27,472 nt of DNA from Candidatus Luteimonas excrementigallinarum. GTDB lineage: Bacteria > Pseudomonadota > Gammaproteobacteria > Xanthomonadales > Xanthomonadaceae. How positions within the stretch are numbered: position 1 is the stretch's first letter; every line of letters begins with the position of its first letter. The notes under the pieces were generated by a model. The model was not told where the DNA came from, ran no database searches, and worked only from the letters and a program-made list of their open reading frames with translations. Positions 7,425-14,854 of the stretch are shown in pieces. The stretch covers positions 1 to 27,472 of the forward strand of contig DXCY01000107.1 of the NCBI GenBank assembly GCA_019115725.1, given 5' to 3'. The position numbers and the translations under genes are program-made.

Positions 7425-8479
7425 CACGCCGCGCAGGTCCGCCCGCCGGCGACGATATCCGCATGCACGGTGCCGCCGTGGTCGTGGTCCGGTGCGTCCA
7501 CCTCCACGTGCATCGGCCGCAGGCCCAGGCGCTCGAACAGCGCCAGGTCGCGCTCGGTATCCGGATTGCCGGTGGTCAGCAGCTTCTCGCCGTAGAAGAT
7601 CGAGTTGGCCCCGGCCAGGAAACACAGCGCCTGCAGCTCGTCACTCATTTCCTCGCGCCCCGCCGACAACCGCACCATGGAGCGCGGCATGAGGATCCGG
7701 GCCACGGCAATGGTGCGCACGAATTCGAACGGATCCAGATGGGCGGAGGTGTTTTTGTCCGCCAGCGGCGTACCGGCCACCTGTACCAGACGGTTGATCG
7801 GCACCGAATCCGGGTGTGCGGGCAGAGTGGCCAGCGCGTGCAGCAGCCCGGCGCGCTGGGCGCGCGATTCCCCCATCCCCACGATGCCGCCGCAGCAGGT
7901 CTTCAGCCCCGCATCGCGCACATGGCCCAGGGTATCCAACCGGTCCTGGAACTCGCGGGTGCCCACGATCTCGTCGTAGTACTCGGGGTCGGTATCGATA
8001 TTGTGGTTGTAGTAATCCAGCCCGGCGGCCTTCAGCGCAGTGGCCTGGCTGTCGGTGAGCATGCCCAGCGTGGCGCAGGTTTCCAGGCCCAGCGCCTTCA
8101 CCTCGCGGATCATCTCGGCCACCTTGGGGATGTCGCGGTCCTTGGGCGAACGCCAGGCAGCGCCCATGCAGAAGCGGCTGGCGCCGGCGGCCTTGGCCTG
8201 GCGGGCCTTCTCCAGCACGGCCTCGGTGGCCATCAGCTTGGTGGCGTCCACACCGGTGTGGTAGCGCTGGGCCTGCGGGCAGTAGGAGCAGTCCTCGGGG
8301 CAGCCGCCGGTCTTCACCGACAGCAGGGTGCTCACCTGCACCTCGGACGGGTCGAAATTGGCCCGGTGCACGGTGGCAGCGTGGTGCAGCAGCTCCGGGA
8401 AGGGCAGGTTGAACAGCGCCTCGATCTCGGCGCGCGACCAGTCGTTACGCAGGTCGCGGGTTTCACTGACTGCAGGCAT
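7424..8479 (-). CDS. bioB: biotin synthase BioB
   Basis: 351 residues from ATG 8479, preceded by a GGAAAA stretch; longer in-frame starts would run into the divergent comF region. BioB is a radical-SAM enzyme that inserts sulfur into dethiobiotin to make biotin. The 4Fe-4S cysteines are Cys60, Cys64 and Cys67 in GGCPEDCSYCPQ. Family blocks follow: CMGAAWRSPKDRD, YYNHNIDTDPEYY, CCGGIVGMGE, and NSIFYGEKLLTTGNP near the C-terminus. Length is as expected (E. coli 346). It is the first gene of the six-gene minus-strand operon, divergent from comF with 49 bp between starts. Confidence 0.98.
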   Translation of the reverse strand: MPAVSETRDLRNDWSRAEIEALFNLPFPELLHHAATVHRANFDPSEVQVSTLLSVKTGGCPEDCSYCPQAQRYHTGVDATKLMATEAVLEKARQAKAAGASRFCMGAAWRSPKDRDIPKVAEMIREVKALGLETCATLGMLTDSQATALKAAGLDYYNHNIDTDPEYYDEIVGTREFQDRLDTLGHVRDAGLKTCCGGIVGMGESRAQRAGLLHALATLPAHPDSVPINRLVQVAGTPLADKNTSAHLDPFEFVRTIAVARILMPRSMVRLSAGREEMSDELQALCFLAGANSIFYGEKLLTTGNPDTERDLALFERLGLRPMHVEVDAPDHDHGGTVHADIVAGGRTCAA

Positions 8480-8528
8480 GGCGGTTTTCCGACGGAATGG
8501 ATGGGACAAGCCGGCCAGTCTGGAAAGC

Positions 8529-9284
8529 ATGTCATCGACTGTCAACCAAACGGGGGCTGGAAAAGTTGACGGCCTGCGGCGCCGGATCGGCTTCTGGCTG
8601 AGCAATGACGCCACCCGCCTGCTCTGGCCGGGCCGCTGCCTGGCCTGTGGCGAAGCCGGCACCGATGCCATCGAGCTGTGTTCCACCTGCCTGTCCGGCC
8701 TGCCCTGGCTGGGCCCCGCCTGCCCGTGCTGTGCGCTGCCGCTGCCGGGCACCGGCTCCGGACCCTGCAGCGCCTGCCAGGCTGCACCACCACCGCTGAC
8801 CGAGGTCCACGCGCCCTGCCTGTATGCCGACCCCATCGATCGCCTGCTGCCGCGGTTCAAATTCCACCATGACCTCGCCGCCGGCCGGCTGCTGTCCCAG
8901 CTGATGGCCGAACACTGCTCCGCCCTGCCGCGTCCGGATGCGCTGGTTCCGGTGCCGCTGCATCGCGCCCGCCTGCGCCAGCGCGGCTACGACCAGGCGC
9001 TGGAACTCACCCGCCCCCTCGCCGCGGCACTGGGAATCCACCTGCGCACCGACCTGCTGCAGCGGGTCCGCGCCACCGCCCAGCAGACGCGGCTGGATGC
9101 ATCGGCACGGGCACGCAACCTGCACGGCGCGTTCCGGGCCAGCGCGTTGACTGCGCCGCCGGCCCACGTGGTGCTGGTGGACGATGTGATGACCACCGGC
9201 GCCACACTCCACGCTGCCGCACACGCCCTGCGCCAGGCCGGCGTGGGCCGCGTGGATGCATGGATCTGCGCCCGCGCGCCTTGA
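8529..9284 (+). CDS. comF: ComF-family phosphoribosyltransferase-like protein
   Basis: 251 residues from ATG 8529, preceded by GGAAAG. The N-terminus holds paired cysteines for a zinc site (Cys37/Cys40, Cys51/Cys54, then Cys65-x-Cys67-Cys68 and Cys80/Cys83). The C-terminal half is a PRT fold with the PRPP loop VVLVDDVMTTGATL; the RLRQRGYDQALELTRPLA and QTRLDASARARNLHGAF blocks are standard for ComF/GntX. In naturally competent bacteria, ComF is needed for DNA uptake/processing in the cytoplasm; in other species the role (GntX/NfuA-linked) is unclear. It is usually found next to bioB in this lineage, as here. No operon partner on the plus strand except perhaps the membrane protein at 9339. Confidence 0.9.
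   Translation: MSSTVNQTGAGKVDGLRRRIGFWLSNDATRLLWPGRCLACGEAGTDAIELCSTCLSGLPWLGPACPCCALPLPGTGSGPCSACQAAPPPLTEVHAPCLYADPIDRLLPRFKFHHDLAAGRLLSQLMAEHCSALPRPDALVPVPLHRARLRQRGYDQALELTRPLAAALGIHLRTDLLQRVRATAQQTRLDASARARNLHGAFRASALTAPPAHVVLVDDVMTTGATLHAAAHALRQAGVGRVDAWICARAP
8540..8572. promoter_or_regulatory. candidate BirA-like operator and -35 for bioB
   Basis: Reading the minus strand, the right half GGTTGACAG (8547-8539) matches 7 of 9 bases of the E. coli bioO half GGTTTACAA. The left half CCGTCAACT (8572-8564) matches 5 of 9 of TTGTAAACC, and the spacer is 16 bp, as in E. coli. The right half contains a perfect -35 TTGACA; 17 bp further lies CAGACT (3/6 to TATAAT) as a weak -10, about 40 bp before the bioB ATG. 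The site sits within the first codons of comF. Match quality is moderate and no regulator gene is visible here, so this is a hypothesis. Confidence 0.35.
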
Positions 9285-9338
9285 CGCCGCGGCGCTGGCA
9301 GCGTATCCGGACGGTTGTTTTCCGCATGGAGCCTGGCA

Positions 9339-9893
9339 ATGGGATCGCGTTTCCAGATGGGGCTGCGCCGCAGCTGGTGGATCTTCCTTCTCTATGGCCT
9401 GCTGGCCATCGTGTTCGGCGTGGCCCTGCTGCTGTGGCCCACCTATTCGGTGATGGCGCTGGTGATGGCCTTCGGCGTGCTGTCACTGGCCGACGGGGTG
9501 GTGAGCCTGGCAAGCGCCATCCGGCGCGATCTCGCCCTGCCGCGCTGGCTGCTGGCTGCCTATGCGCTGGTCTCGATCGGCTTCGGCATCGCGGCGTTCA
9601 TGTGGCCGGTGCAGCTGGCCACCGCCATGCTGTGGGTGATCGCCCTGTGGCTGATCCTGGCCGGCATCGCCCGCATCGTGTTCGCCATCCAGGTGCGCAA
9701 GCTGATCCGCGGCGAATGGCTGCTGGCGCTCAGCGGCGTGCTGGCGCTGGCCCTGGGCATCCTGTTCCTGGCCCGCCCGGACATCGGCCTGGTGGCGATT
9801 TCGGTCTGGGTCGGGATTGGCGCACTGTTCTACGGCGCGCTGCAGATCCTGGTGGGCATGCGCATGCGCTCGCGCGCCCGGCTCACCCTGTAG
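9339..9893 (+). CDS. HdeD-family (DUF308) membrane protein
   Basis: 184 residues from ATG 9339, with GGAG seven bases upstream; an in-frame TTG at 9315 is a weaker choice. Six hydrophobic helices arranged as three pairs are visible, with the recurring helix style of the HdeD family (ALLLWPTYSVMALVMAFG, AAFMWPVQLATAMLW, ILFLARPDIGLVAISVWVG). The repeated Trp/Arg-Pro turn between paired helices is typical of DUF308. E. coli HdeD is an acid-stress inner-membrane protein at high cell density; homologues elsewhere have no defined activity. It converges on ubiA with 32 bp between stops and no clear terminator. Confidence 0.85.
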   Translation: MGSRFQMGLRRSWWIFLLYGLLAIVFGVALLLWPTYSVMALVMAFGVLSLADGVVSLASAIRRDLALPRWLLAAYALVSIGFGIAAFMWPVQLATAMLWVIALWLILAGIARIVFAIQVRKLIRGEWLLALSGVLALALGILFLARPDIGLVAISVWVGIGALFYGALQILVGMRMRSRARLTL

Positions 9894-9925
9894 CAGCAGA
9901 CGGCACGCGCTGTCACGGGACGCCC

Positions 9926-10828
9926 TCAGCCCAGGCCGAGGGCGTAATCCAGGGCGATACCGGCGAACACCGCCATGCCCACCCAGTGGTTGTGCAGGAA
10001 CGCGCGGAAACAGGCCTCGCGGTCGCGGTGCCGGGCCAGCACGAACTCCCACACCACCAGCGCCGCCGCCACCGCCACCCCGAGCCAGTACACCATGCCC
10101 AGCCCCATCTGCAGGCCCACCAGCAGCAGGGCAACGAAGAACAGGGTGTAGAGCACGCCCTGGGCGACCAGATCAAGCTCGCCGAACAGGATCGCGGTGG
10201 ACTTGCTGTTGACCTTGATGTCGTCGTCGCGGTCCACCATCGCGTACCAGGTGTCGTAGGCGGTGGTCCAGAAAATATTGCCCACGTACAACACCCAGGC
10301 CACCGGCGGCACCTCGCCCTGCACCGCCGCGAACGCCATCGGGATCGCCCAGCCGAACGCCAGGCCCAGGTACACCTGCGGCAGGTGGGTGTGGCGCTTG
10401 AGATAGGGATAGGTGGCCGCCAGCACCAGGCCGATGAAGCTCATCAGGATGGTGAGCCGGTTCATGGTGAGCACCAGCGCGAACGCCGCCACCATCAGCA
10501 CCGCGAACAGCGCCAGCGCCTCCCGGCCCGATACCGCGCCGGTGGCCAGCGGCCGGTCGCGGGTGCGCTTCACATGCGGATCCAGCCAGCGGTCGGCGTA
10601 ATCGTTGATCACGCAGCCGGCCGAACGGGTCAGCCACACCCCGGCACTGAACACGAACAGGATCCACGGCGGCGGAAAGCCGTCCGCCGCCAGCCACAGC
10701 GCCCACCAGGTGGGCCACAGCAGCAGCAGCCAGCCAATCGGCCGGTCGGCGCGCATCAACTTCCAGTACAGCGCCGGCCGCGAGGGCGCAGGGGGAGGCG
10801 GGGGAGCGGCGTATCGTTCGTATTCCAC
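9926..10828 (-). CDS. ubiA: 4-hydroxybenzoate polyprenyltransferase UbiA
   Basis: 300 residues from GTG 10828 (VEYERY then a Pro-rich stretch before YWKLMRADRPIG). The frame continues upstream into the antisense of the tRNA, which is spurious. UbiA prenylates 4-hydroxybenzoate with the octaprenyl/polyprenyl side chain in the inner membrane, the second step of ubiquinone synthesis. Both Mg-diphosphate motifs are present: N75-D-x-x-D79-x-x-x-D83 in INDYADRWLD, and D199-x-x-x-D203 in VDRDDDIK. About eight to nine membrane helices. Length fits E. coli UbiA (290). The RBS before the GTG is weak. No ubiC is adjacent, so the chorismate lyase gene lies elsewhere. Confidence 0.95.
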   Translation of the reverse strand: MEYERYAAPPPPPAPSRPALYWKLMRADRPIGWLLLLWPTWWALWLAADGFPPPWILFVFSAGVWLTRSAGCVINDYADRWLDPHVKRTRDRPLATGAVSGREALALFAVLMVAAFALVLTMNRLTILMSFIGLVLAATYPYLKRHTHLPQVYLGLAFGWAIPMAFAAVQGEVPPVAWVLYVGNIFWTTAYDTWYAMVDRDDDIKVNSKSTAILFGELDLVAQGVLYTLFFVALLLVGLQMGLGMVYWLGVAVAAALVVWEFVLARHRDREACFRAFLHNHWVGMAVFAGIALDYALGLG

Positions 10829-10941
10829 ACGTGAAAGCGTAGCAAGAACCGGCCCAACCGGGCCCCGCGAAGGCAAGCTGGAACCGCGGGGAAACGGGGG
10901 GCTCGCGTCTTGCGCCCGGATAGTGGAAAATAACCGGCTAC

Positions 10942-11018
10942 GCGCCTGTAGCTCAGCTGGATAGAGTAGCGGCTTCCGAAGCCGTTGGTCGGGGGTTCGA
11001 ATCCCTCCAGGCGCGCCA
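10942..11018 (+). tRNA. tRNA-Arg (anticodon CCG)
   Basis: A full 77-nt cloverleaf with encoded CCA. Acceptor arms GCGCCTG (10942-10948) and CAGGCGC (11008-11014) pair perfectly, with G discriminator at 11015 and CCA at 11016-11018. The D arm begins GCTC at 10951. The anticodon stem-loop has loop TTCCGAA with CCG at 10976-10978, and the T arm is GGGGG-TTCGAAT-CCCTC. It decodes CGG, a common codon in this GC-rich genome. It is transcribed divergently from ubiA. I could not assign a confident promoter in the 113 bp upstream. Confidence 0.97.
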
Positions 11019-11414
11019 ATCCCCATGTGACAAATATGGGGCGCCGTTGGGACAACTTCTGGACGTCGATTCAGCGTGGCCGAGCACTAGCCTCTGTGGG
11101 CCCCCACCGCCATCGCACCTTGAACGAGATCGCTACCGGCAGCTACGCGCCCGCCGACCGAAGCAGAAGCACTCACCGGGGAGGGATGCCTCCGCCACTT
11201 GAAGCCGCGTTGGAGAATGGCCGCTGCCCTGTCGACCCCGATCTACAGAGGCATGTGCCTGCTGGTGACAGCCGGTGCCTGACTGGAGCGCGGCACATAG
11301 CGGTCGCTGCCAGCCGCGCCGCCCTGACAACCCAGGATGGTCCGATGCGCTTTCAAGAACCAGCTCGCTTTCCACCGACCCGGTGAGATGACGAGGTGCA
11401 CCCGCCCCGCAGCC
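11019..11414. other. gene-free region downstream of tRNA-Arg
   Basis: 396 bp between the tRNA 3' end and the pirin stop. Immediately after the tRNA is an inverted repeat, CCCCAT (11021-11026) / ATGGGG (11036-11041), with a 9-nt AT-rich loop and no T-run. This may be a processing or weak termination hairpin. The rest has slightly lower G+C than its surroundings and open frames on both strands (10985-11386 plus, 11133-11375 minus) that resemble no family known to me and lack ribosome sites. It could be a decayed gene, a remnant of an integrated element beside the tRNA, or an RNA. I did not see a duplicated tRNA 3' end (att repeat) within the window. Confidence 0.4.
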
Positions 11415-12308
11415 TCATGACATCGGCTCGGCCGGCGCACCGAACTTCGGCGGCAGCGGAACGAACTCCTCGTTGTCGAAGTCGGGCAGTTTCATGCGCC
11501 CGGCGGCCCAGTCGGCCCGTGCCTGTTCCAGGCGCTCCTTCGATGAGGAAACGAAGTTCCAATCGATGTAGCGCGGGCCCACCGGCTCTCCGCCCAGGGC
11601 CATGACCACCGCATCGCGGGAGGCGGCGATCGTGGCTGTCTTGCCAGGCGCCAGTACTGCCATGTGCCCCGCCTGGATGCGCTGGCCGTCCAGCTCCACC
11701 TCGCCATTGGCTACGTACACGGCGCGCTCGCTGTACTCCGGCGCCAGCGAGGTGCGAGCGCCCGCTGCCAGCTGCCAATGCACGTAGAACTGGGGCGAAT
11801 CCACGTTGACCGGGGAGTGGACGCCCGCCAGGCTGCCGGCGATCAGGCGCCCTACCACGCCCTCATCGGCAAACACCGGAAGCGCTGCGCTGGGGTAATG
11901 CCAGAATCCGGGATCCTTTTCCTCCAGCCCGTCGGGCAGCGCCACCCAGGCCTGCACGCCGTCGAGCGGTCCGCCCTCGCGGCGTGCCTTCTCGAAGCGC
12001 TCGGAGTGGGTGATGCCGCTGCCGGCCGTCATCCAGTTCACTTCGCCCGGCCGGATCGGCTGTTCCACGGCGGTGCTGTCGCGGTGCATGATCTCGCCGT
12101 CGAACAGATAAGTGATGGTGGACAGGCCGATGTGCGGGTGCGGCAGAACATCGGCCTCGGGCGGCAATCCGGCCGCCAGATCCTGCGGCCCCATGCGATC
12201 AAAGAAGATATATGGCCCCACCATGCGGCGGCGCGCGTAGGGCAGCATGCGCCCTACCTGGAAAGCGCCAATGCTGCGGGTACGCGGCGGGATGACCTGT
12301 TCGATCAT
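11415..12308 (-). CDS. pirin-family bicupin protein
   Basis: 297 residues from ATG 12308, with GAGG seven bases upstream. N-terminal cupin metal site: His57 and His59 in LPHPHIGLSTITY, His101 and Glu103 in GSGITHSERF, at almost the same residue numbers as in human pirin (56, 58, 101, 103). IRPGEVNWMTAG is the conserved stretch between. The C-terminal cupin (about 190-270) contains YVANGEVELDGQRIQAGHMAVLAPG. Bacterial pirins with this Fe site can oxidise flavonoids such as quercetin (YhaK/YhhW); others interact with metabolic enzymes, so the substrate here is open. Divergent from the cytochrome gene at 12455. Confidence 0.92.
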   Translation of the reverse strand: MIEQVIPPRTRSIGAFQVGRMLPYARRRMVGPYIFFDRMGPQDLAAGLPPEADVLPHPHIGLSTITYLFDGEIMHRDSTAVEQPIRPGEVNWMTAGSGITHSERFEKARREGGPLDGVQAWVALPDGLEEKDPGFWHYPSAALPVFADEGVVGRLIAGSLAGVHSPVNVDSPQFYVHWQLAAGARTSLAPEYSERAVYVANGEVELDGQRIQAGHMAVLAPGKTATIAASRDAVVMALGGEPVGPRYIDWNFVSSSKERLEQARADWAAGRMKLPDFDNEEFVPLPPKFGAPAEPMS

Positions 12309-12380
12309 TGGAAACCTCGCGGAGCGGGGACATGATGCGCACACTATCGCACCACCGCGGGCCGGACTGGCAGCCCATGG

Positions 12381-12409
12381 TTCGATCTCGCGCCCGCGTG
12401 TTCTATACT
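12381..12409 (+). promoter_or_regulatory. candidate promoter for cytochrome c gene
   Basis: TATACT (12404-12409) is a 5/6 match to the sigma70 -10. Seventeen bp upstream is TTCGAT (12381-12386), a poor -35 (only TT conserved). The site lies about 46 bp before the GTG start, in the divergent region with pirin. Supported mainly by the -10. Confidence 0.4.
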
Positions 12410-12454
12410 TGCCCGTCAGCTGTGGCCGGGCGGCCACGCGCCAGAAGGTGTCCC

Positions 12455-12970
12455 GTGCGCAATTACGACCTCGACTTCCTGAAGAAATTCTCTCTGGTGA
12501 TCCTGTTCCTGGCGGTGATAACCGGGGGACTGATCTGGTTGGCCGCGTCGCTGCACCGTTCGGTGCCGCCGCAGCCGTCGGAGACCGCAAATCTGGCGCG
12601 ACTTGAGCGCATTGCTCCGGTCGGCGCGGTGTATGCAGGATCCACCGGCGCGGCGGCGCAGGCCGCGGCGGCCGCGGCAGCGCAGGCGGCCGCAGCCTCC
12701 CAGGTAGCCTATGGCGGCACCCTGGATGGCGGCGAGATCTATAACAACCTCTGCTCCGGCTGCCACACCAGCGGCGCCGGTGGCGCCCCCACCCTGACCC
12801 AGGCCCAGTGGGCACCGCGTATCGCCCAGGGCCGCGACGTGCTGATCCAGCACGCCATCGAGGGCTTCACCGGCAACAGCGGCTTCATGCCCGCCCGCGG
12901 CGGCAACCCCGCCCTGAGCGATGAGCAGGTGATCGCTTCGGTGGACTGGATGCTCGACAACATCCAGTAA
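12455..12970 (+). CDS. membrane-anchored cytochrome c5-like protein
   Basis: 171 residues from GTG 12455, with AGAAGG seven bases upstream. Domain order: short cytoplasmic N-terminus, one uncleaved membrane anchor (about 12-33), a periplasmic linker with an Ala/Gln-rich run (about 66-83), then a c-type haem domain. Haem is attached at Cys100-x-x-Cys103-His104 (CSGCH), and Met145 in FMPARGG is the expected axial ligand. The IQHAIEGFTG and DEQVIASVDWML blocks match the cytochrome c5 family. The C-terminal disulfide pair common in c5 is absent (NPALSDEQ where many have CxxCSDEE). It probably shuttles electrons between the bc1 complex and terminal oxidases at the periplasmic face. Ends at a strong terminator. 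Confidence 0.9.
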   Translation: MRNYDLDFLKKFSLVILFLAVITGGLIWLAASLHRSVPPQPSETANLARLERIAPVGAVYAGSTGAAAQAAAAAAAQAAAASQVAYGGTLDGGEIYNNLCSGCHTSGAGGAPTLTQAQWAPRIAQGRDVLIQHAIEGFTGNSGFMPARGGNPALSDEQVIASVDWMLDNIQ

Positions 12971-12990
12971 TCCGCGCCAACGCACCGCTG

Positions 12991-13016
12991 AAAACGCCGC
13001 CTCCGGGCGGCGTTTT
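12991..13016 (+). terminator. rho-independent terminator after cytochrome c gene
   Basis: Perfect 11-bp stem AAAACGCCGCC (12991-13001) / GGCGGCGTTTT (13006-13016) around a TCCG tetraloop, starting 20 bp after the stop. The A4/T4 ends make it functional in both directions. Confidence 0.9.
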
Positions 13017-13067
13017 CGTGCCTGCAAGCTCTTTCCCAGCCGCCACCTTTCCAAGCTGCCACATGCT

Positions 13068-14810
13068 ATGACCCTGCCAGCCGCACGCTCCCTGCCCCTT
13101 TCCGTGATCCCGGTTCTTGTCGCCGGCCTGCTGGCCAGCGCCTGCGCCCAGCCCTCCACCGACCCCGGCGCGGCCGCCGTGGTTCCGATCGGCACGGTGC
13201 AGGGCAGCGCCCAGCGCAGCCCGCTGGAAGGCGAGGAAGTGATGGTGGAAGGCGTGGTCACCGGCAATTTCGGCAAGCACCTGGGCGGCTGGTTCCTGCA
13301 GGATGCGGGCGATGGCGACCCGGCCACGTCCGACGCCGTGTTCGTGCTCAGCGATGGCGATTCGCCGGTGCGCCGCGGCGACCGGCTGCGGATCCGCGGC
13401 CGGGTGCTGGAACATGGCGAAGGCGACGCCACCCTGACCGCGCTGCAGCCGGTCGAGCAGGAAGTCCTGGAAGCCGGCGCCCGGATTGAGCCGGTGGTCA
13501 TCGACGGGCCGCCCGCCGACTGGGAACGCCTGGAAGGCATGCAGGTGTGGATCCAGGCGCCGCTGGTCATCAGCGGCCACCGCGACCTGGGCCGCGAAGG
13601 CGTGCTGGTCACCAGCTTCGACGGGCGCCTGCCCGCACCGACCGAAATCGCCCTGCCCGGCGCGGACGCCCGCGCCGTGGCTGCGCAGAACGCCCAGCGC
13701 ACGGTGCTGATCGACGACGCCACGCAGGAGCGCAACCCCCGCCATATCTGGTACCTGCCCGAAGACCAGCAATCCCCGCGCACCGGCAGCCGCCTGACCG
13801 GCGTGCAGGCGGTGGTGGACCAGCGCGATGGCCAGTACCGGCTGCAGCTGCTCGACACCCCGGTGCTGCACCCGGCACCGCGCCCGCAGCCGCCGGAGGT
13901 GGAGGGCGAGCTGCGCCTGGCCGTGTTCAACCTGGAGAACCTGTTCAACGGCGACGGCGAGGGCGGGGACTTCCCCACGCCGCGCGGCGCCCGCAGCGCG
14001 GACGAATACGCCCGTCAGCTGGCGCGCCTGCAGGCCAGCCTGCAGATGCTGGCGCCCGATATCGCCGCGGTGATGGAACTGGAGAACGACGGCTACGGCC
14101 CGGAATCCAGCATTGCCCAGCTGGCCGCGGCATTGGGCCCGGACTGGCGCTACGTGGATACCGGTGAAGGCCCGGGCGAAGACGCCATCCGCGTGGGTCT
14201 GCTGTATCGCGCCTCGGCAGTGCAGCCCGTGGGCCGGCCAGCCACGCTGGAAGGCGGTCCGTTCGGCACCCGCAGCCGTGTGCCGCTGGCGCAGGCGTTC
14301 CGCGCCGGTGACGGTCCCGCGTTCACCGTGGTGGCCAACCACTTCAAGTCCAAGGGCTGCGGCGAGGCGGTGGGCATGAACCAGGACCAGGACGACGGCC
14401 AGGGCTGCTGGAACGCGCTGCGCACCGACTCCGCCCGGCGCCTGGTGGAATGGCTGGCCACCGACCCGACCGGGTCCGGCACCGACCTGGCCGCGCTGGT
14501 GGGCGACCTGAATTCCTACGGCATGGAAGACCCCGTCCGTCTGCTGCGCGATTCCGGCTGGCAGGACGTGTTCGCCGGCCGCGAATCCTACAGCTATGTG
14601 TTTGCCGCCCAGGCCGGGCGCCTCACCCATGCCTTCGTCACCCCGGCGCTGGCGGAGCGGCTGCAGGGCGCGGAAACCTGGCACAGCAATTCGGATGAGC
14701 CGGTGAACGTCGGCTATCGCTCGGGCAACGACGGCGAAATCCTGCAAAAACCATGGAGGAGCTCCGATCACGATCCCGTCCTGATCGGCGTAGATGTGCG
14801 CCAGCCCTGA
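13068..14810 (+). CDS. ExeM/NucH-like endonuclease lipoprotein (DNase I fold)
   Basis: 580 residues from ATG 13068. The N-terminus is hydrophobic and ends LLASACAQ, a plausible though non-consensus lipobox (Ala at -3). The exported protein is probably anchored in the envelope, or secreted if cleaved by another peptidase. An OB-fold-like region (about 38-270; GVVTGNFGKHLGGWFLQD, RIRGRVLEHGEG) precedes an endonuclease/exonuclease/phosphatase domain (about 278-578). Catalytic positions expected of DNase I are present: Asn288 in FNLENLF, Glu337 in MELEND, His425 in NHFKSKG, Asp480/Asn482 in GDLNSYG, and Asp567-His568 in SSDHDPV. Related proteins degrade extracellular DNA for nutrients, biofilm turnover or competition. 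Stands alone after the terminator; RBS unclear. Confidence 0.9.
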   Translation: MTLPAARSLPLSVIPVLVAGLLASACAQPSTDPGAAAVVPIGTVQGSAQRSPLEGEEVMVEGVVTGNFGKHLGGWFLQDAGDGDPATSDAVFVLSDGDSPVRRGDRLRIRGRVLEHGEGDATLTALQPVEQEVLEAGARIEPVVIDGPPADWERLEGMQVWIQAPLVISGHRDLGREGVLVTSFDGRLPAPTEIALPGADARAVAAQNAQRTVLIDDATQERNPRHIWYLPEDQQSPRTGSRLTGVQAVVDQRDGQYRLQLLDTPVLHPAPRPQPPEVEGELRLAVFNLENLFNGDGEGGDFPTPRGARSADEYARQLARLQASLQMLAPDIAAVMELENDGYGPESSIAQLAAALGPDWRYVDTGEGPGEDAIRVGLLYRASAVQPVGRPATLEGGPFGTRSRVPLAQAFRAGDGPAFTVVANHFKSKGCGEAVGMNQDQDDGQGCWNALRTDSARRLVEWLATDPTGSGTDLAALVGDLNSYGMEDPVRLLRDSGWQDVFAGRESYSYVFAAQAGRLTHAFVTPALAERLQGAETWHSNSDEPVNVGYRSGNDGEILQKPWRSSDHDPVLIGVDVRQP

Positions 14811-14820
14811 GCAGGAAACC

Positions 14821-14847
14821 TTGTCTGAACAATGGATCGCCTATCAT
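14821..14847 (+). promoter_or_regulatory. candidate promoter giving a near-leaderless transcript
   Basis: TTGTCT (14821-14826) and TATCAT (14842-14847) are separated by 15 bp, short for sigma70. The -10-like box ends only 7 bp before the ATG at 14855, and no Shine-Dalgarno sequence is present. If used, transcription would begin at or within a base or two of the start codon. Confidence 0.35.
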
Positions 14848-14854
14848 TTCACCC

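Noticed and set aside
10829..11026. N-terminal extension of the ubiA frame across the tRNA region
   Set aside because: It encodes the familiar spurious peptide made by translating a tRNA antisense (GIRTPDQRLRKPLLY); the conserved UbiA N-terminus fits GTG 10828.
11021..11041. CCCCAT/ATGGGG inverted repeat as a tRNA terminator
   Set aside because: Only 6 bp with no T-run; kept as a note within the gene-free region rather than called as a terminator.
10985..11386. 133-residue plus-strand open frame starting within the tRNA
   Set aside because: It begins inside the tRNA, has no ribosome site and resembles no family; likely a by-product of high G+C.
12416..14771. Long minus-strand open frames opposite the cytochrome and endonuclease genes
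   Set aside because: Shadow frames with His/Gln/Ala/Arg-rich composition and no domains, opposite genes with full catalytic motifs.
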